Below are positions 45,103 to 54,437 of a DNA stretch of 64,000 nt, in pieces. The first letter of the stretch is position 1. Each line of letters opens with the position of its first letter. Position numbers and translations under genes: made by a program. The notes beneath the pieces are model-generated. The model saw only the letters and a program-made list of their open reading frames with translations, had not been told where the DNA came from and made no database searches. The stretch covers positions 1 through 64,000 of the forward strand of contig CAIUWR010000071.1 in NCBI GenBank assembly GCA_903902915.1. Reading direction: 5' to 3'. Source of the DNA: an uncultured Hyphomicrobiales bacterium. Its GTDB lineage: Bacteria > Pseudomonadota > Alphaproteobacteria > Rhizobiales > Beijerinckiaceae.

Positions 45103-45486
45103 TCATTTCGGCCAGTTGTCGCGGATCCAGCGGGCGAGGGAGTCTTCGCTGATTTCGCCTGCGGCGAGGCCGAGGATGATGACGGTCGCATCGGCTGCCG
45201 ACGGCGCGAAGGCGATGTCGTTCAACCTAAGAAAAGTCATCATGCACTGAAAGGCGATGCGCTTGTTGCCATCTATGAAGGGATGGTTCTTGGCCAAGCC
45301 AAAGGCATAGGAAGCCGCGAGCGTGGCCAGATCCGTCTCGCCATAATGCCAGCGATTGACGGGGCGCATGATCGCGGATTCCAGAAGTCCGAGATCGCGG
45401 ATGCCGTCAGGTCCGCCAAAGACGGCCAGTTGCTCGGCGTGAAGGTCGACGACCTCCGTCAGGTCGAGCCAGAGAGGCTCGCTCAT
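45103..45486 (-). CDS. doc: Doc/Fic-type toxin
   Basis: Doc toxins phosphorylate elongation factor Tu and stop translation. The 127-residue protein has the Fic signature HPFIDGNKR with H68, as in death-on-curing proteins (length about 126). Its N-terminus DLTEVVDLHAEQLAVFGGPD is also typical. The ATG overlaps the antitoxin stop (ATGA). The usual partner is Phd; here it is an AbrB/MazE-type protein. Activity is inferred from the intact motif. Confidence 0.9.
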   Translation of the reverse strand: MSEPLWLDLTEVVDLHAEQLAVFGGPDGIRDLGLLESAIMRPVNRWHYGETDLATLAASYAFGLAKNHPFIDGNKRIAFQCMMTFLRLNDIAFAPSAADATVIILGLAAGEISEDSLARWIRDNWPK

Positions 45487-45743
45487 TTCGCAAGCTCCCG
45501 GAAGGTGTCCTTGTACTCGTCCATCACCTTGCGGGCGATGGCCATGACCTTGGCGTGCTTGGGATCATAGGGGCTGAGCTTCACCCCACGCTCCGTCTGC
45601 TCCACCACATGCATCTTGTCGCCATCCTTGAGGTCAAGGCGGGCGAGCAGGTCCTTGGGCAGGATGAAGCCAAGGGAATTGCCGATCTTGCGGATCTGGA
45701 GGACATAGCCTTCGATCTCGATAGTCCGGGGGGCTTCGTTCAT
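45483..45743 (-). CDS. AbrB/MazE-type antitoxin
   Basis: This 86-residue protein has a swapped-hairpin AbrB DNA-binding fold: LQIRKIGNSLGFILPKDLLA with the KIGNSxGxxLP signature, then LDLKDGDKMHVVEQTERGVK. A C-terminal helix (AKVMAIARKVMDEYKDTFRE) would neutralise the toxin. The true ATG is deep inside a longer open frame and is followed by the Doc gene with an ATGA overlap. A 29-bp near-perfect palindrome starts 10 bp upstream of the ATG and is the likely operator. Confidence 0.9.
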   Translation of the reverse strand: MNEAPRTIEIEGYVLQIRKIGNSLGFILPKDLLARLDLKDGDKMHVVEQTERGVKLSPYDPKHAKVMAIARKVMDEYKDTFRELAK

Positions 45744-45752
45744 GGGGCGGCT

Positions 45753-45781
45753 CCTGTGTTGTACAGGCTGTATAACACAGG
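45753..45781. promoter_or_regulatory. 29-bp palindromic operator of the AbrB-Doc pair
   Basis: CCTGTGTTGTACAG and CTGTATAACACAGG are 14-bp arms around a central G, with a single mismatch. It lies just upstream of the antitoxin gene, where its promoter must be, and reads TGTTATACAG on the antitoxin strand. Autoregulation by the AbrB-type antitoxin is expected from such pairs. Confidence 0.75.
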
Positions 45782-45793
45782 AAACCGCCGCCC

Positions 45794-47659
45794 TCAACGC
45801 CCGCCGGAGGCCTCCATGGTCTCGAGCTCGGCGATCATCCCCTCGATCATGTTCAGCCCGATCTGCCAGAAGCCGGGATCGCGCGCGTCGAGGCCGAAGG
45901 GCGCCAGCAGTTCGGAATAATGTTTGGAGCCGCCCGCCGACAGCAGGGCGAAATATTTCTCCACGAAGCCGCTCTGCGCATTCTGATAGACGCCATAGAG
46001 CGAATTCACGAGGCAATCCCCGAAAGCGTAGGCGTAGACATAGAAGGGCGAATGCACGAAATGCGGGATATAGGCCCAGAAGGTCTCGTAGCCCTCATGT
46101 AGGGCGATGGACGGTCCGAGACTTTCCGCCTGCACGCTCATCCAGAGTTCGCCAATGCGCTCGGCGGTCAATTCGCCCTCGCGTCGCGCCTCGTGCAACT
46201 TGCGCTCGAAGGAATAGAAGGCGATCTGCCGCACCACCGTATTGATCATGTCTTCCACCTTGGCGGCGAGCATGGCCCGACGCTGGTCGGGGCCAGCTTC
46301 CGCCAGCAAGGTGCGGAAGGTCAGCATTTCGCCAAACACGCTGGCGGTTTCGGCCAGCGTCAGAGGGGTGGGGGCCATCAACGCGCCATTGTGGGCGGCC
46401 AGCACCTGATGTACGCCGTGCCCCAATTCATGGGCCAGCGTCATCACATCGCGCGGCTTGCCCTGATAGTTCAGCAGCACATAGGGATGGGCGGAGGGAA
46501 CCGTGGGATGGGCGAAGGCGCCGGGCGCCTTGCCGGGCCGCACGGGCGCGTCGATCCATTTCTCATCGAAGAAGCGGCGGGCGATCTCCGCCATCCTTGG
46601 CGAGAAGGCGCCATAGGCTTGCAGCACCACATGACGCGCGTCTTCCCAATTATAGGAGCGCGTGGGCACGTTGGGCAGCGGGGCGTTGCGGTCCCAATGA
46701 TCGAGCTGGTCCTTGCCGAACCATTTCGCCTTCAGCTTGTAATAACGGTGCGACAGGCGCGGATAGGCCGCCTGCACGGCGGCGACCAGCGAATCCACCA
46801 CTTCCCGCTCGACGCGGTTCGACAGATGGCGGGAATCGGCCACATCCTGAAACCCGCGCCAGCGGTCGCCGATCTCCTTGTCCTTGGCCAGCACATTGGT
46901 GATGAGGGCGAAGGTGCGCTGATTGGCGCGCAGGGTCGTGGCCAGCGCCTCGGCGGCCTCCTTGCGGACGGAAGCCTGTTTATCCTGCATGAGGTTCAAG
47001 GTGGGTTCGAGCGTCAGCTCCTTGTCGCCCACCTTGAAGCGCAGCGAGGCGATGGTCTCGTCGAAGAGCCGGTTCCAGGCGCCGCGCCCTGTGACGGATT
47101 TTTCGTGGAACAGCTCCTCGACCCGATCCTCAAGCTGATAGGGCTTTTCGCGCCGCACATCTTCGAGCCACGGGCGATAGTGGGAAAGCGGCGGCGCGCG
47201 CATGGCCGCCTCGATCACGGCGTCGTCGATTCGGTTGAGCTCCAGGGTCAGAAACAGCAGGTCGGTGGAAGCGGTGGTGATTTTTTCCTGGGCGTCGCCG
47301 AAAAATTTGGCGCGCAGCGGATCGGTCGTGTCGCCCGCGTAGATGAGGCCCGCATAGGACATGACTCGCCCGATCAGATCCTCCAGCCGCTCATAAAGTT
47401 GCAGCATCTCGAACAAGGCCTGCGAGGCGCCCGGCGCGCCAGCGACCGCCGCCAGCTTGCCCCGATAGGCCTGCGCGAAAGATCTGGAATCGCTCAGCGC
47501 CCGGGCCAGATCGGCGGCATATTCGGGAGATTCCATGCCCGGATAGAGATCGGCCAGATTCCATTCCGGCAACCCGCCCGCCGCTGGGGCGGCCCCCTGG
47601 TCAAGCGCGGAACGGACGATCGGGGCATGGCTGAAGGGGGAAGGGCGCATCGGGGACAT
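45794..47659 (-). CDS. pepF: Oligoendopeptidase F (M3B metallopeptidase)
   Basis: PepF hydrolyses medium-length peptides in the cytosol. The 621-residue protein has an N-terminal lobe (DLARALSDSRSFAQAYRGKL) and the catalytic MTLAHELGHGVHQVLA in the C-terminal lobe, where HELGH binds zinc and supplies the general base. The third ligand is near GEMLTF. Two ATGs, at codons 1 and 4, are possible. The family length is about 600. Its stop lies only 50 bp from the antitoxin start. Physiological substrate unknown. Confidence 0.93.
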   Translation of the reverse strand: MSPMRPSPFSHAPIVRSALDQGAAPAAGGLPEWNLADLYPGMESPEYAADLARALSDSRSFAQAYRGKLAAVAGAPGASQALFEMLQLYERLEDLIGRVMSYAGLIYAGDTTDPLRAKFFGDAQEKITTASTDLLFLTLELNRIDDAVIEAAMRAPPLSHYRPWLEDVRREKPYQLEDRVEELFHEKSVTGRGAWNRLFDETIASLRFKVGDKELTLEPTLNLMQDKQASVRKEAAEALATTLRANQRTFALITNVLAKDKEIGDRWRGFQDVADSRHLSNRVEREVVDSLVAAVQAAYPRLSHRYYKLKAKWFGKDQLDHWDRNAPLPNVPTRSYNWEDARHVVLQAYGAFSPRMAEIARRFFDEKWIDAPVRPGKAPGAFAHPTVPSAHPYVLLNYQGKPRDVMTLAHELGHGVHQVLAAHNGALMAPTPLTLAETASVFGEMLTFRTLLAEAGPDQRRAMLAAKVEDMINTVVRQIAFYSFERKLHEARREGELTAERIGELWMSVQAESLGPSIALHEGYETFWAYIPHFVHSPFYVYAYAFGDCLVNSLYGVYQNAQSGFVEKYFALLSAGGSKHYSELLAPFGLDARDPGFWQIGLNMIEGMIAELETMEASGGR

Positions 47660-47754
47660 CCGCTGTGAGTGTGCGCCCTATATCGGCCTTCCCACTGCGC
47701 CGATCAACCGCCTGTGCCGAAAGGTGACGCTTCCGCCACATCGTCGCCACAAAA

Positions 47755-47769
47755 TTAATCGGCCATTTA
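47755..47769. promoter_or_regulatory. CtrA-like site upstream of the sigma-54 regulator
   Basis: TTAATCGGCCATTTA matches TTAA-N7-TTAA with one mismatch and lies about 60 bp before the response-regulator start. It is weaker than the pal site and could be chance. Confidence 0.3.
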
Positions 47770-47830
47770 CCCTGTTCGCACAACATGACTCTCGAAGCAG
47801 GCTGATTCCTGCCGGAGAGTAAGCAACCGC

Positions 47831-49324
47831 ATGACATCGACCATCCTCATCGCCGATGACGACGCCATACAGCGTCGGCTCCTGGAAGCCATGGTCCGCC
47901 GATTCGGCTATCATGCGGAGCTGGCTGAGGGGGGCGAGGCCGCCCTTGAACGGCTCAGCGCCGCTGATCTGCCCCGCATCGATTGCCTTATTCTTGATCT
48001 TGTCATGCCTGATCTGGACGGCATGGGGGTCTTGTTGCGCATGAAAGAGCGCGGAGACACGACCCCGGTCATTGTCCAGACCTCGCCCAATTCCATCGAG
48101 GCCGTCGTGTCCGCCATGCGAGCGGGGGCCTTTGATTTCGTCGTGAAGCCGGTCGGCGCCGAGCGGCTTCAGGTCTCCATCAAAAACGCCATGCGTTTTG
48201 CGGCGCTTGAAGACGAGGTGCGCCATGCGGCGCGGCGCGGGGCGTCGGCGGCCTCATTCCGCGATATCGCGACAACGTCTGAGAACATGAGCCGAATCCT
48301 GCGGTTGTGCGAGCGCGCCGCCAAGTCGACCATTCCCGTGCTGATCGAAGGCGAGGCGGGAGTCGGCAAGGAGCTGGTCGCGCGCGCCATCCATGGCGCC
48401 TCCGACCGTCGGGGCCGGGCCTTTCTCAGCGTCAATTGCGCCGGGCTGCCGGAAAGCTGTGTCGAATCCCTCTTGTTCGGCCACGAAAAGGGGGCCTTCA
48501 CAGGCGCCACTGAAAAACAGGTCGGCAAATTCGCCGAGGCCAATGGCGGCGCCCTTTTTCTCGAAAATGTCGAGGATCTGCCGCCGGCGGCGCAAATAAA
48601 GCTGCTGCGCGCGCTGCATGAAGGCGAAATAGAACCTGCGGGCGCGAAAAAGGCGCTGAAGGTCGATGTGCGCATCATCACCGCCAGCAACCGCAACATG
48701 ATGGAATGCGTGAAAATGGGCGCATTCCGCGAGGATCTCTATTATCGCCTTAACGTCTTCCCCATCAGCGTGCCGCCTCTGCGGGCGCGACGCGACGACA
48801 TTTCCGATCTCGCCCGCCGCTTCACCGCGCGGTTCGCCGCCGAACAGGGCAAGCGCCTGCGCGGCCTCACGGCCGAAGCCCTGGGCCTGCTCACCAGTTA
48901 CAATTGGCCCGGCAATGTCAGGCAACTGGAAAACGCGGTCTTCCGGGCGGTGGCCCTGGCGGAGGGCGACGAATTGACCGTCGCGGAATTCCCGCAGGTC
49001 GCGGCGCGTGTGGACGGGTTCGACGTGCGCATTCCACCCGCCCCGGCGCTGGTCGCCCAGCCCGCGCCCCAACGCGAGATCATCCGCATCGAGGTGCGCG
49101 ATCCCAATACGATGCGGCCCCTCGACGAGCACGGCAATGTCCGCAAGCTCGAAGACATGGAGGCGGAGATGATTCGCTTCGCCCTGACCTATTATCGCGG
49201 GCAAATGTCGGAAATGGCCCGCAGGCTAGGCATTGGCCGCTCGACCCTTTACCGTAAGATGAAGGACATCGGCCTTCAAGATGACGAAATTTCGGCCATA
49301 GGGTCCAGCTTCGAAGCCGCCTGA
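47831..49324 (+). CDS. Sigma-54-dependent response regulator (NtrC family)
   Basis: This 497-residue regulator has a receiver domain at 1-120 (ILIADDDA, phospho-acceptor D56 in LILDLVMPDLDG, conserved lysine in VVKPVG). The AAA+ domain at about 145-380 has Walker A GEAGVGKE and the sigma-54 contact loop GAFTGA, then NVEDLPPAAQIKLLRALHEG. A Fis-type HTH lies at the end (MSEMARRLGIGRSTLYRKM). The linker between AAA and HTH is long (about 60 residues). No histidine kinase is adjacent. It lies upstream of an L,D-transpeptidase gene, a possible but unproven target. Confidence 0.92.
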   Translation: MTSTILIADDDAIQRRLLEAMVRRFGYHAELAEGGEAALERLSAADLPRIDCLILDLVMPDLDGMGVLLRMKERGDTTPVIVQTSPNSIEAVVSAMRAGAFDFVVKPVGAERLQVSIKNAMRFAALEDEVRHAARRGASAASFRDIATTSENMSRILRLCERAAKSTIPVLIEGEAGVGKELVARAIHGASDRRGRAFLSVNCAGLPESCVESLLFGHEKGAFTGATEKQVGKFAEANGGALFLENVEDLPPAAQIKLLRALHEGEIEPAGAKKALKVDVRIITASNRNMMECVKMGAFREDLYYRLNVFPISVPPLRARRDDISDLARRFTARFAAEQGKRLRGLTAEALGLLTSYNWPGNVRQLENAVFRAVALAEGDELTVAEFPQVAARVDGFDVRIPPAPALVAQPAPQREIIRIEVRDPNTMRPLDEHGNVRKLEDMEAEMIRFALTYYRGQMSEMARRLGIGRSTLYRKMKDIGLQDDEISAIGSSFEAA

Positions 49325-49451
49325 ATATTCTTCAGGAGGACGCGTTCAGAACACACAGTAGCGTTTCAATCGTCTGAGTCATCTTCAGCTCCCTTTTGGG
49401 AAGAAAAATCGGGCGGATCGGAGGCGATCCAGACCTGGAAGGGCGATCTTC

Positions 49452-51254
49452 ATGAGAATGCAATGGCCGCGCGTCACGATGCTGGGAATATCGGTGACGG
49501 CTCTCGCCCTCGCGTTGCAGTCGTCCAGAGCCCAGGAAGTCGTCGCGCCGACATCGGCGCCGACCGTTCAAACGACCGGCGACCTCCCGACGCAAAAAGC
49601 CGCAGACCTCGACGCGACCCCGACAGGCGGGATTTCGCAGGCCGCGCCTGACGTCGGCGGGGCCGCGATTCTGGTCAATGCCGACGTGGCTGCGCAGCCG
49701 CCCACCGTTGGTTCGGCGCCCACGCCCGCCGCTGAGCCCGCGTCGACGCCCGCGCCAGCTCTGGAAGCCAGCAAGCCAGCTTCCGAAATGACGCCCGATG
49801 CGGCCATTAAACAGGCGCTTGAGGCGCTGGCCAAAGAGCCCGTGCGCAACCTCGCCGCCAGGCGCGAGCGCGAGGCGATCACCGCGTTCTACGCCGCGCG
49901 CGCCTATGCGCCCCTCTGGATCGAAAAAGACGTCTGGAGCGACGCGGCAAAATCAGCGCTCGCCCGGCTGGAACATGCCGACGAAGACGGCCTCATGTTG
50001 AAGCATGGCGCTCTGCCGGTTCTGGACGCAAAGTCGACCGCAGATCGCGCTGCGACCGATCTCGCCCTCTCGCTGGCGGTCGTCGTCTATGGGCGCGAGG
50101 CGAGCGGCTCGCGCATCGACCCGCAGTCGATCGACAAGCTGATCACCGAGAAGCCCGACGTGGCCGAGCCCGCCCACATTCTGGCGACCGTCGCCACCGC
50201 CCCGGACGCGGGCGCTGCGCTGCGCGGCTTCAACCCCACCCAATCTGGCTATCTGGCCCTGCGCGAAAAACTCATCGAACTGCGCCGCGAAAAGCCAAAA
50301 TCCACCGACCGGGTCGCCTCCGGACCGACGTTGAAAGTGGGCATGAAGGATCCGCGCGTGCCGGTGATCCGCGCGCGTTTTGGTCTCGACGCACGGCCGC
50401 TGGCGGAAAGCGCCGACGATCTGCTTTATGATACCCGCGTGGCCTCCGCCGTGGCTGATTTCCAGCGCAGCATCGGCCTGCCGGATTCCGGGCAGCTCAC
50501 CACCCGCACGGTCTCGGCCCTTTCGGGCGGCGATCCGGCGCGGCTTGAAGCTGACATCATCGCCAATATGGAACGCTGGCGCTGGCGCGCGCGCGGCGAG
50601 GCGGCGGAGCGGATCGAAGTCAATATCCCGGACTTCACCGTTCGCCTGTTCCGCGACAATGCGGAATTCTACAAGGCGCGGGTGATCGTGGGCAAACCCA
50701 CCAACCAGACGCCTGTTTTCTCGAACCGCATGCAGTTCATCGAGGTCAATCCTTACTGGAACGTGCCCGACAGCATCGTCAAAAAGGAGATGATGCCCAA
50801 AATCGCGGAAGATCCGACCTATCTGCAAAAACTTGGCTATGAGGTCTCGACCGCGAAGAATGGCCGGTTGATCGTGCGTCAGCCCCCTGGCGAGAAGAAT
50901 GCGCTGGGGCGCATCAAATTCATGTTCCCCAACCAGCATGCGGTCTATCTGCACGATACGCCGACGCGGGGGCTCTTCGCCAATGCGATGCGCGACTATA
51001 GCCATGGCTGCGTGCGTCTCGACCAGCCGTTCAAATTCGCCGAGATCTTGCTGGGCAAGGAGAATGGCTGGACCGAGGAGCGCATCCGCAAACTCATTGG
51101 CGGCAAGAACGAGACGATCCACCTGCCGCACGCCGTCGACATCCATATCGGCTATTACACCGCCTTCGTGGACGAAGCCGGGAAGCTGCAACTGCGCGAG
51201 GATATCTATGGCTATTCAGCCAAGGTGCGCGCCGCTCTCGGGCTGGATGGCTGA
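49452..51254 (+). CDS. L,D-transpeptidase (YcbB-like)
   Basis: This 600-residue periplasmic enzyme forms 3-3 cross-links in peptidoglycan or attaches proteins to it. It has a signal peptide (TALALALQSSRAQE), a Pro/Ala-rich segment of about 75 residues and the scaffold domain (FYAARAYAPLWIEKDVWSD). A PG-binding repeat follows near 290-365 (VASAVADFQRSIGLPDSGQL), then the YkuD domain, with H517 and catalytic C520 in SHGCVRL. Family length and order match LdtD/YcbB. It is convergent with an ABC binding-protein gene two bases beyond its stop. Confidence 0.94.
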   Translation: MRMQWPRVTMLGISVTALALALQSSRAQEVVAPTSAPTVQTTGDLPTQKAADLDATPTGGISQAAPDVGGAAILVNADVAAQPPTVGSAPTPAAEPASTPAPALEASKPASEMTPDAAIKQALEALAKEPVRNLAARREREAITAFYAARAYAPLWIEKDVWSDAAKSALARLEHADEDGLMLKHGALPVLDAKSTADRAATDLALSLAVVVYGREASGSRIDPQSIDKLITEKPDVAEPAHILATVATAPDAGAALRGFNPTQSGYLALREKLIELRREKPKSTDRVASGPTLKVGMKDPRVPVIRARFGLDARPLAESADDLLYDTRVASAVADFQRSIGLPDSGQLTTRTVSALSGGDPARLEADIIANMERWRWRARGEAAERIEVNIPDFTVRLFRDNAEFYKARVIVGKPTNQTPVFSNRMQFIEVNPYWNVPDSIVKKEMMPKIAEDPTYLQKLGYEVSTAKNGRLIVRQPPGEKNALGRIKFMFPNQHAVYLHDTPTRGLFANAMRDYSHGCVRLDQPFKFAEILLGKENGWTEERIRKLIGGKNETIHLPHAVDIHIGYYTAFVDEAGKLQLREDIYGYSAKVRAALGLDG

Positions 51255-51256
51255 CA

Positions 51257-52288
51257 TTATCGCTTCGGCCTGTAAGGCCCCAGATCCTTGAGGGCGGCGG
51301 CGACAAAACTGCCGTCGATCACTTGATCGACGGTGACGTCGCCCTGGATCAGTTTCGCGTCCCTGAAATAGATCCAGTCCTTGCGCAGACTATCCACGCC
51401 CACCGCCCCGTCCGGATCGACATAATGGGGAATGATGGAGCGCAGCACGTCCTTGTCCTTGACGGTGGAATAGCGCGCGATGATGTCCACGACGTCCTCG
51501 GCACCCGGTCCCGCGAGGCGTGAATCCTTCAGCGCGTCCACATAGTCGCGCAGGCCCCGGATATAGGCGCGCATGACCTTGCGGGCGACTTCGGGGCGGT
51601 TCTTGATGAAGGCGTCGCCATAGACGATCACCCCGCTCACGTCGTCGTCGCGCAATTTCGACATGGGCGTCAGGCTCACCACCGTGCCCTGTTTGATCGC
51701 GGCGCTGAGAAAGGGTTCTGGCAGGATGCTGGCGTCGAGCGCGCCGCTGGCGTAGGCCGCCACCTGTTGGGGCATGGAGAGCAGGCTCATGTCGAGATCG
51801 GCCGAAGTGAGGCCGACGGCGCGCAACGCCTCTTCGACGACGGCCGATTCATTGCCGCCATTGGCCGTGGTGACGAATTTGCGGCCCTTGAGATCCTTGA
51901 TGGACCGCACCGCGCCGCTGTCCCACAAATCCTTGCGCACCACGAGCGCCTGATAGGAATAGGCGCCCTTGTTGCGCGCCTTGTCGGCCACGGCGCGCAT
52001 GGTGATGCCGCGCTGGAAGGCGTTGTAGGTGGCCGCATTGATGGCGCCGGAGCCGACGTCAATGTCCCCCGTCGCGAGCGGCGCGACCATGCGGGCGCTG
52101 GAATCGAAAACGATGAACGTCGCCTCGACGCCCTCCTGCTTCAGGTACCCCTTTGCATCCGCGATGTAGAAGCCCACATCCGCAGTGCCGCCAATATAGG
52201 CGATATTGACCTTATCCGCGGCCTGCGCCTGGGACAGAGCCATTGCCATCAGCCCGACCATTGCAGCGACCTTGAACGTCTTCAGCAT
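51257..52288 (-). CDS. ABC substrate-binding protein, NitT/TauT family (first)
   Basis: This 343-residue protein is a periplasmic binding protein of the nitrate/sulfonate/taurine type. It has a signal peptide (AAMVGLMAMALSQAQA) and a DKVNIAYIGGTADVGFYIAD opening, then MVAPLATGDIDVGSGAINAA and YASGALDASILPEPF. Tandem ATGs occur at 52291 and 52288; GGGAGG is placed five bases from the second, so that is preferred. No ATPase or permease accompanies it on this strand, but an ABC operon starts 2.2 kb away. Ligand unknown. Confidence 0.87.
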   Translation of the reverse strand: MLKTFKVAAMVGLMAMALSQAQAADKVNIAYIGGTADVGFYIADAKGYLKQEGVEATFIVFDSSARMVAPLATGDIDVGSGAINAATYNAFQRGITMRAVADKARNKGAYSYQALVVRKDLWDSGAVRSIKDLKGRKFVTTANGGNESAVVEEALRAVGLTSADLDMSLLSMPQQVAAYASGALDASILPEPFLSAAIKQGTVVSLTPMSKLRDDDVSGVIVYGDAFIKNRPEVARKVMRAYIRGLRDYVDALKDSRLAGPGAEDVVDIIARYSTVKDKDVLRSIIPHYVDPDGAVGVDSLRKDWIYFRDAKLIQGDVTVDQVIDGSFVAAALKDLGPYRPKR

Positions 52289-52291
52289 CAT

Positions 52292-52601
52292 TTCCTCCCG
52301 ATCCGGGCTTGTTTTCAGCCCGTTTGCAACATGATGCGCCCGCTCGCCCCCTCCTGTCGAGGGAGGCGCGGGCCCCAAATGGCTGCCTCCAAGGCCCCGT
52401 TGCGGCGAAAAAGACACATTCGCGCGAAATTTTGAGAGCTTGACCGTCAAATCTGTGCCACCCTGCGCACTGCGTTGGCGCGCTGGACGGGAAAAAGCGC
52501 GCAAGCTCACGCCCCGTTAACCCTTCTCGGTAACACTATGCTCACCATGTTCGTCTCTCGCGGGGTCCGCGCTGGGGCCCACGCGAAACGCGAGTAGTCA
52601 G
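52292..52601. other. Divergent regulatory region, binding protein/DUF882
   Basis: This 310-bp gap between two divergent genes has no credible gene. It holds GGTAACACTATG-like AT-rich stretches and, near 52556-52593, CTCGCG and CGCGAG flanking a GC-rich loop just before the DUF882 start. No specific site could be named. Confidence 0.35.
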
Positions 52602-54344
52602 TTGCTGAAATGGCGTAAACTCAAACCCTCCAAGGTCCGGCTGTTGAGTGGCTGGCCCCTTGCGCGGAGCCATCGCGTCGCAGCCACGGCCGCCATGTCC
52701 CTCCTTCTGGCGGCGCTGACGCCTGCGCAGACCCAGAACGCCATCGCCAATGGCGAAACCCGGACCATCAATCTTTATCATACCCATTCGGGCGAGAGCA
52801 TTCAGGCGACCTTCCGGGTCAATGGCCAATATGATTCCGCCGTCCTTGAGAAGCTCAACTACTTCCTGCGCGACTGGCGCAACGATGAGACCATCAAGAT
52901 GGATCCTCGGCTGTTCGACGTGGTCTGGGAGACCTATCGCGAATCTGGTTCGCAGGAGCCGATCCATGTCGTCTCCGCCTATCGTTCGCCCCAGACGAAC
53001 GCCATGCTGCGCCGACGCTCCAAGGCTGTGGCGGAGTTTTCCCAGCATATGCTCGGGAAGGCGATGGACATGCACTATATGGACGTTCCCATGTCCCGGG
53101 TGCGCGAGATCGCCATGCGGCTGCAAAGGGGCGGAGTGGGCTATTATCCCACCGCTGGAACTCCCTTCGTGCATCTGGATGTGGGGAATGTGCGCGCCTG
53201 GCCGCGCATGACCTATGAGCAGCTCGCGCGCCTGTTCCCCGATGGGAAGACGGTCCATCTTCCGCCCGATGGGCATCCGCTCGCCCGCTACGACGAGGCC
53301 CGCGCCGAGATCGAAACGCGCAATGGCGCTGTTCTGCCCAGTATGGCGCAGGTCCAGTCGAAGGGTTTCTTTGCGACGCTCTTTGGCGGCGACGAGGACG
53401 AGAGCGTTTCCGCCGAGCCGCCACGCGGCCCGCGCTCGCGCGTGGCGACCTATATCGAAAACCGCAACAAGCCGAAATTCCCTTCCGCCGAAGACGAAAG
53501 CGGCGCCGGAGGCTATTTCGTGGCCGAAGCCAACCGCTCGCCTGTGGTGGAACAGGCCGAGCGCAACCTGCCGCGTGGCGAGACCTATCTCGCCCCCGCG
53601 CCCGCTGCGCCCGCCGCCCTCGCCTCCGCTTCCGTTCCCTTGCCCCCGTCTCGCCCCGCTGAAGCCACCGCCGAGCTGGCCCTTCAGATGGCCGCAGCCG
53701 GTGCGCGCCCGTCTGACGCCCCGCTGCCGCCCCGCCGTCCCTCCGACATGCCTTTTGGCGAGCTGGCGGCGGTCAACGCCCCCTTGCCGCCCACCCGCCC
53801 CGCGGAGTTGCGCCAGCCCGAGACGCGCGTCGCGGAGCTTAGAATCTCAGAGCAGCGGCTTGCGGATCCGCGTCCCGAGCCGACCCGCATCGCGCGGCCG
53901 GCTGAGCTGCCCGGCGTCATTCTGGGCTCAAGCGCGCCAGCCGTCGCCCCGCCTCCGGCCGCTCTGGCCTATGCAGCCCCGCCCGCGGCGCCTGCGCCCG
54001 TTCAACGGCCCATTGCTGGCGGACCACGGTCCACGGCGCGGGCTCCCGCCGCCCGCCCGGACCTCGTCGCCTCGACGCTTGACCGCATGACGCTGGCCGC
54101 CCTCATAAAGACGGCGTCTGTTTCCAGCCTGACCAATCCCGCCGCCAATTCAGCGAAACCCGCGCCCGGCGCCAGCCGCGCCGAGATCACCCGCGCCATC
54201 TTCGCTCCGCCGACGCAGGTGGCCAACGGCTTCAACAAATCGGCCACCAGCCTGTCCACAACCGCCTTCTCTGGCCGCGCGGTCGCCCCAGTGGGGCGCG
54301 ATGGCGGAGCGCAGGTGATGGCGCTGGCGAAGCGCCCCGACTGA
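52602..54344 (+). CDS. DUF882 (M15-type) peptidase with proline-rich tail
   Basis: This 580-residue exported protein has a signal sequence (MSLLLAALTPAQTQ near 32-45) and a DUF882/M15A-like domain at about 55-205. The zinc-site features are HVVSAYRSPQTNAM, SQHMLGKAMDM (H and D ligands) and FVHLDVG. Relatives are D,D-carboxypeptidase or endopeptidase-like. The last 330 residues are a low-complexity Pro/Ala/Arg-rich tail with repeated LPPxRP units, far longer than in most relatives. The TTG start at 52602 is used; an ATG at 52695 would shorten the signal region. It lies near the L,D-transpeptidase, fitting envelope work. Confidence 0.82.
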   Translation: MLKWRKLKPSKVRLLSGWPLARSHRVAATAAMSLLLAALTPAQTQNAIANGETRTINLYHTHSGESIQATFRVNGQYDSAVLEKLNYFLRDWRNDETIKMDPRLFDVVWETYRESGSQEPIHVVSAYRSPQTNAMLRRRSKAVAEFSQHMLGKAMDMHYMDVPMSRVREIAMRLQRGGVGYYPTAGTPFVHLDVGNVRAWPRMTYEQLARLFPDGKTVHLPPDGHPLARYDEARAEIETRNGAVLPSMAQVQSKGFFATLFGGDEDESVSAEPPRGPRSRVATYIENRNKPKFPSAEDESGAGGYFVAEANRSPVVEQAERNLPRGETYLAPAPAAPAALASASVPLPPSRPAEATAELALQMAAAGARPSDAPLPPRRPSDMPFGELAAVNAPLPPTRPAELRQPETRVAELRISEQRLADPRPEPTRIARPAELPGVILGSSAPAVAPPPAALAYAAPPAAPAPVQRPIAGGPRSTARAPAARPDLVASTLDRMTLAALIKTASVSSLTNPAANSAKPAPGASRAEITRAIFAPPTQVANGFNKSATSLSTTAFSGRAVAPVGRDGGAQVMALAKRPD

Positions 54345-54437
54345 CAGATTCCCTCGCGCCAGTTTGCGCTCGATGCATTGACGCGCCGGTCGGGGACAGT
54401 TACACCTCCACAAGTGCAATCATAGACGTCTAAGATT

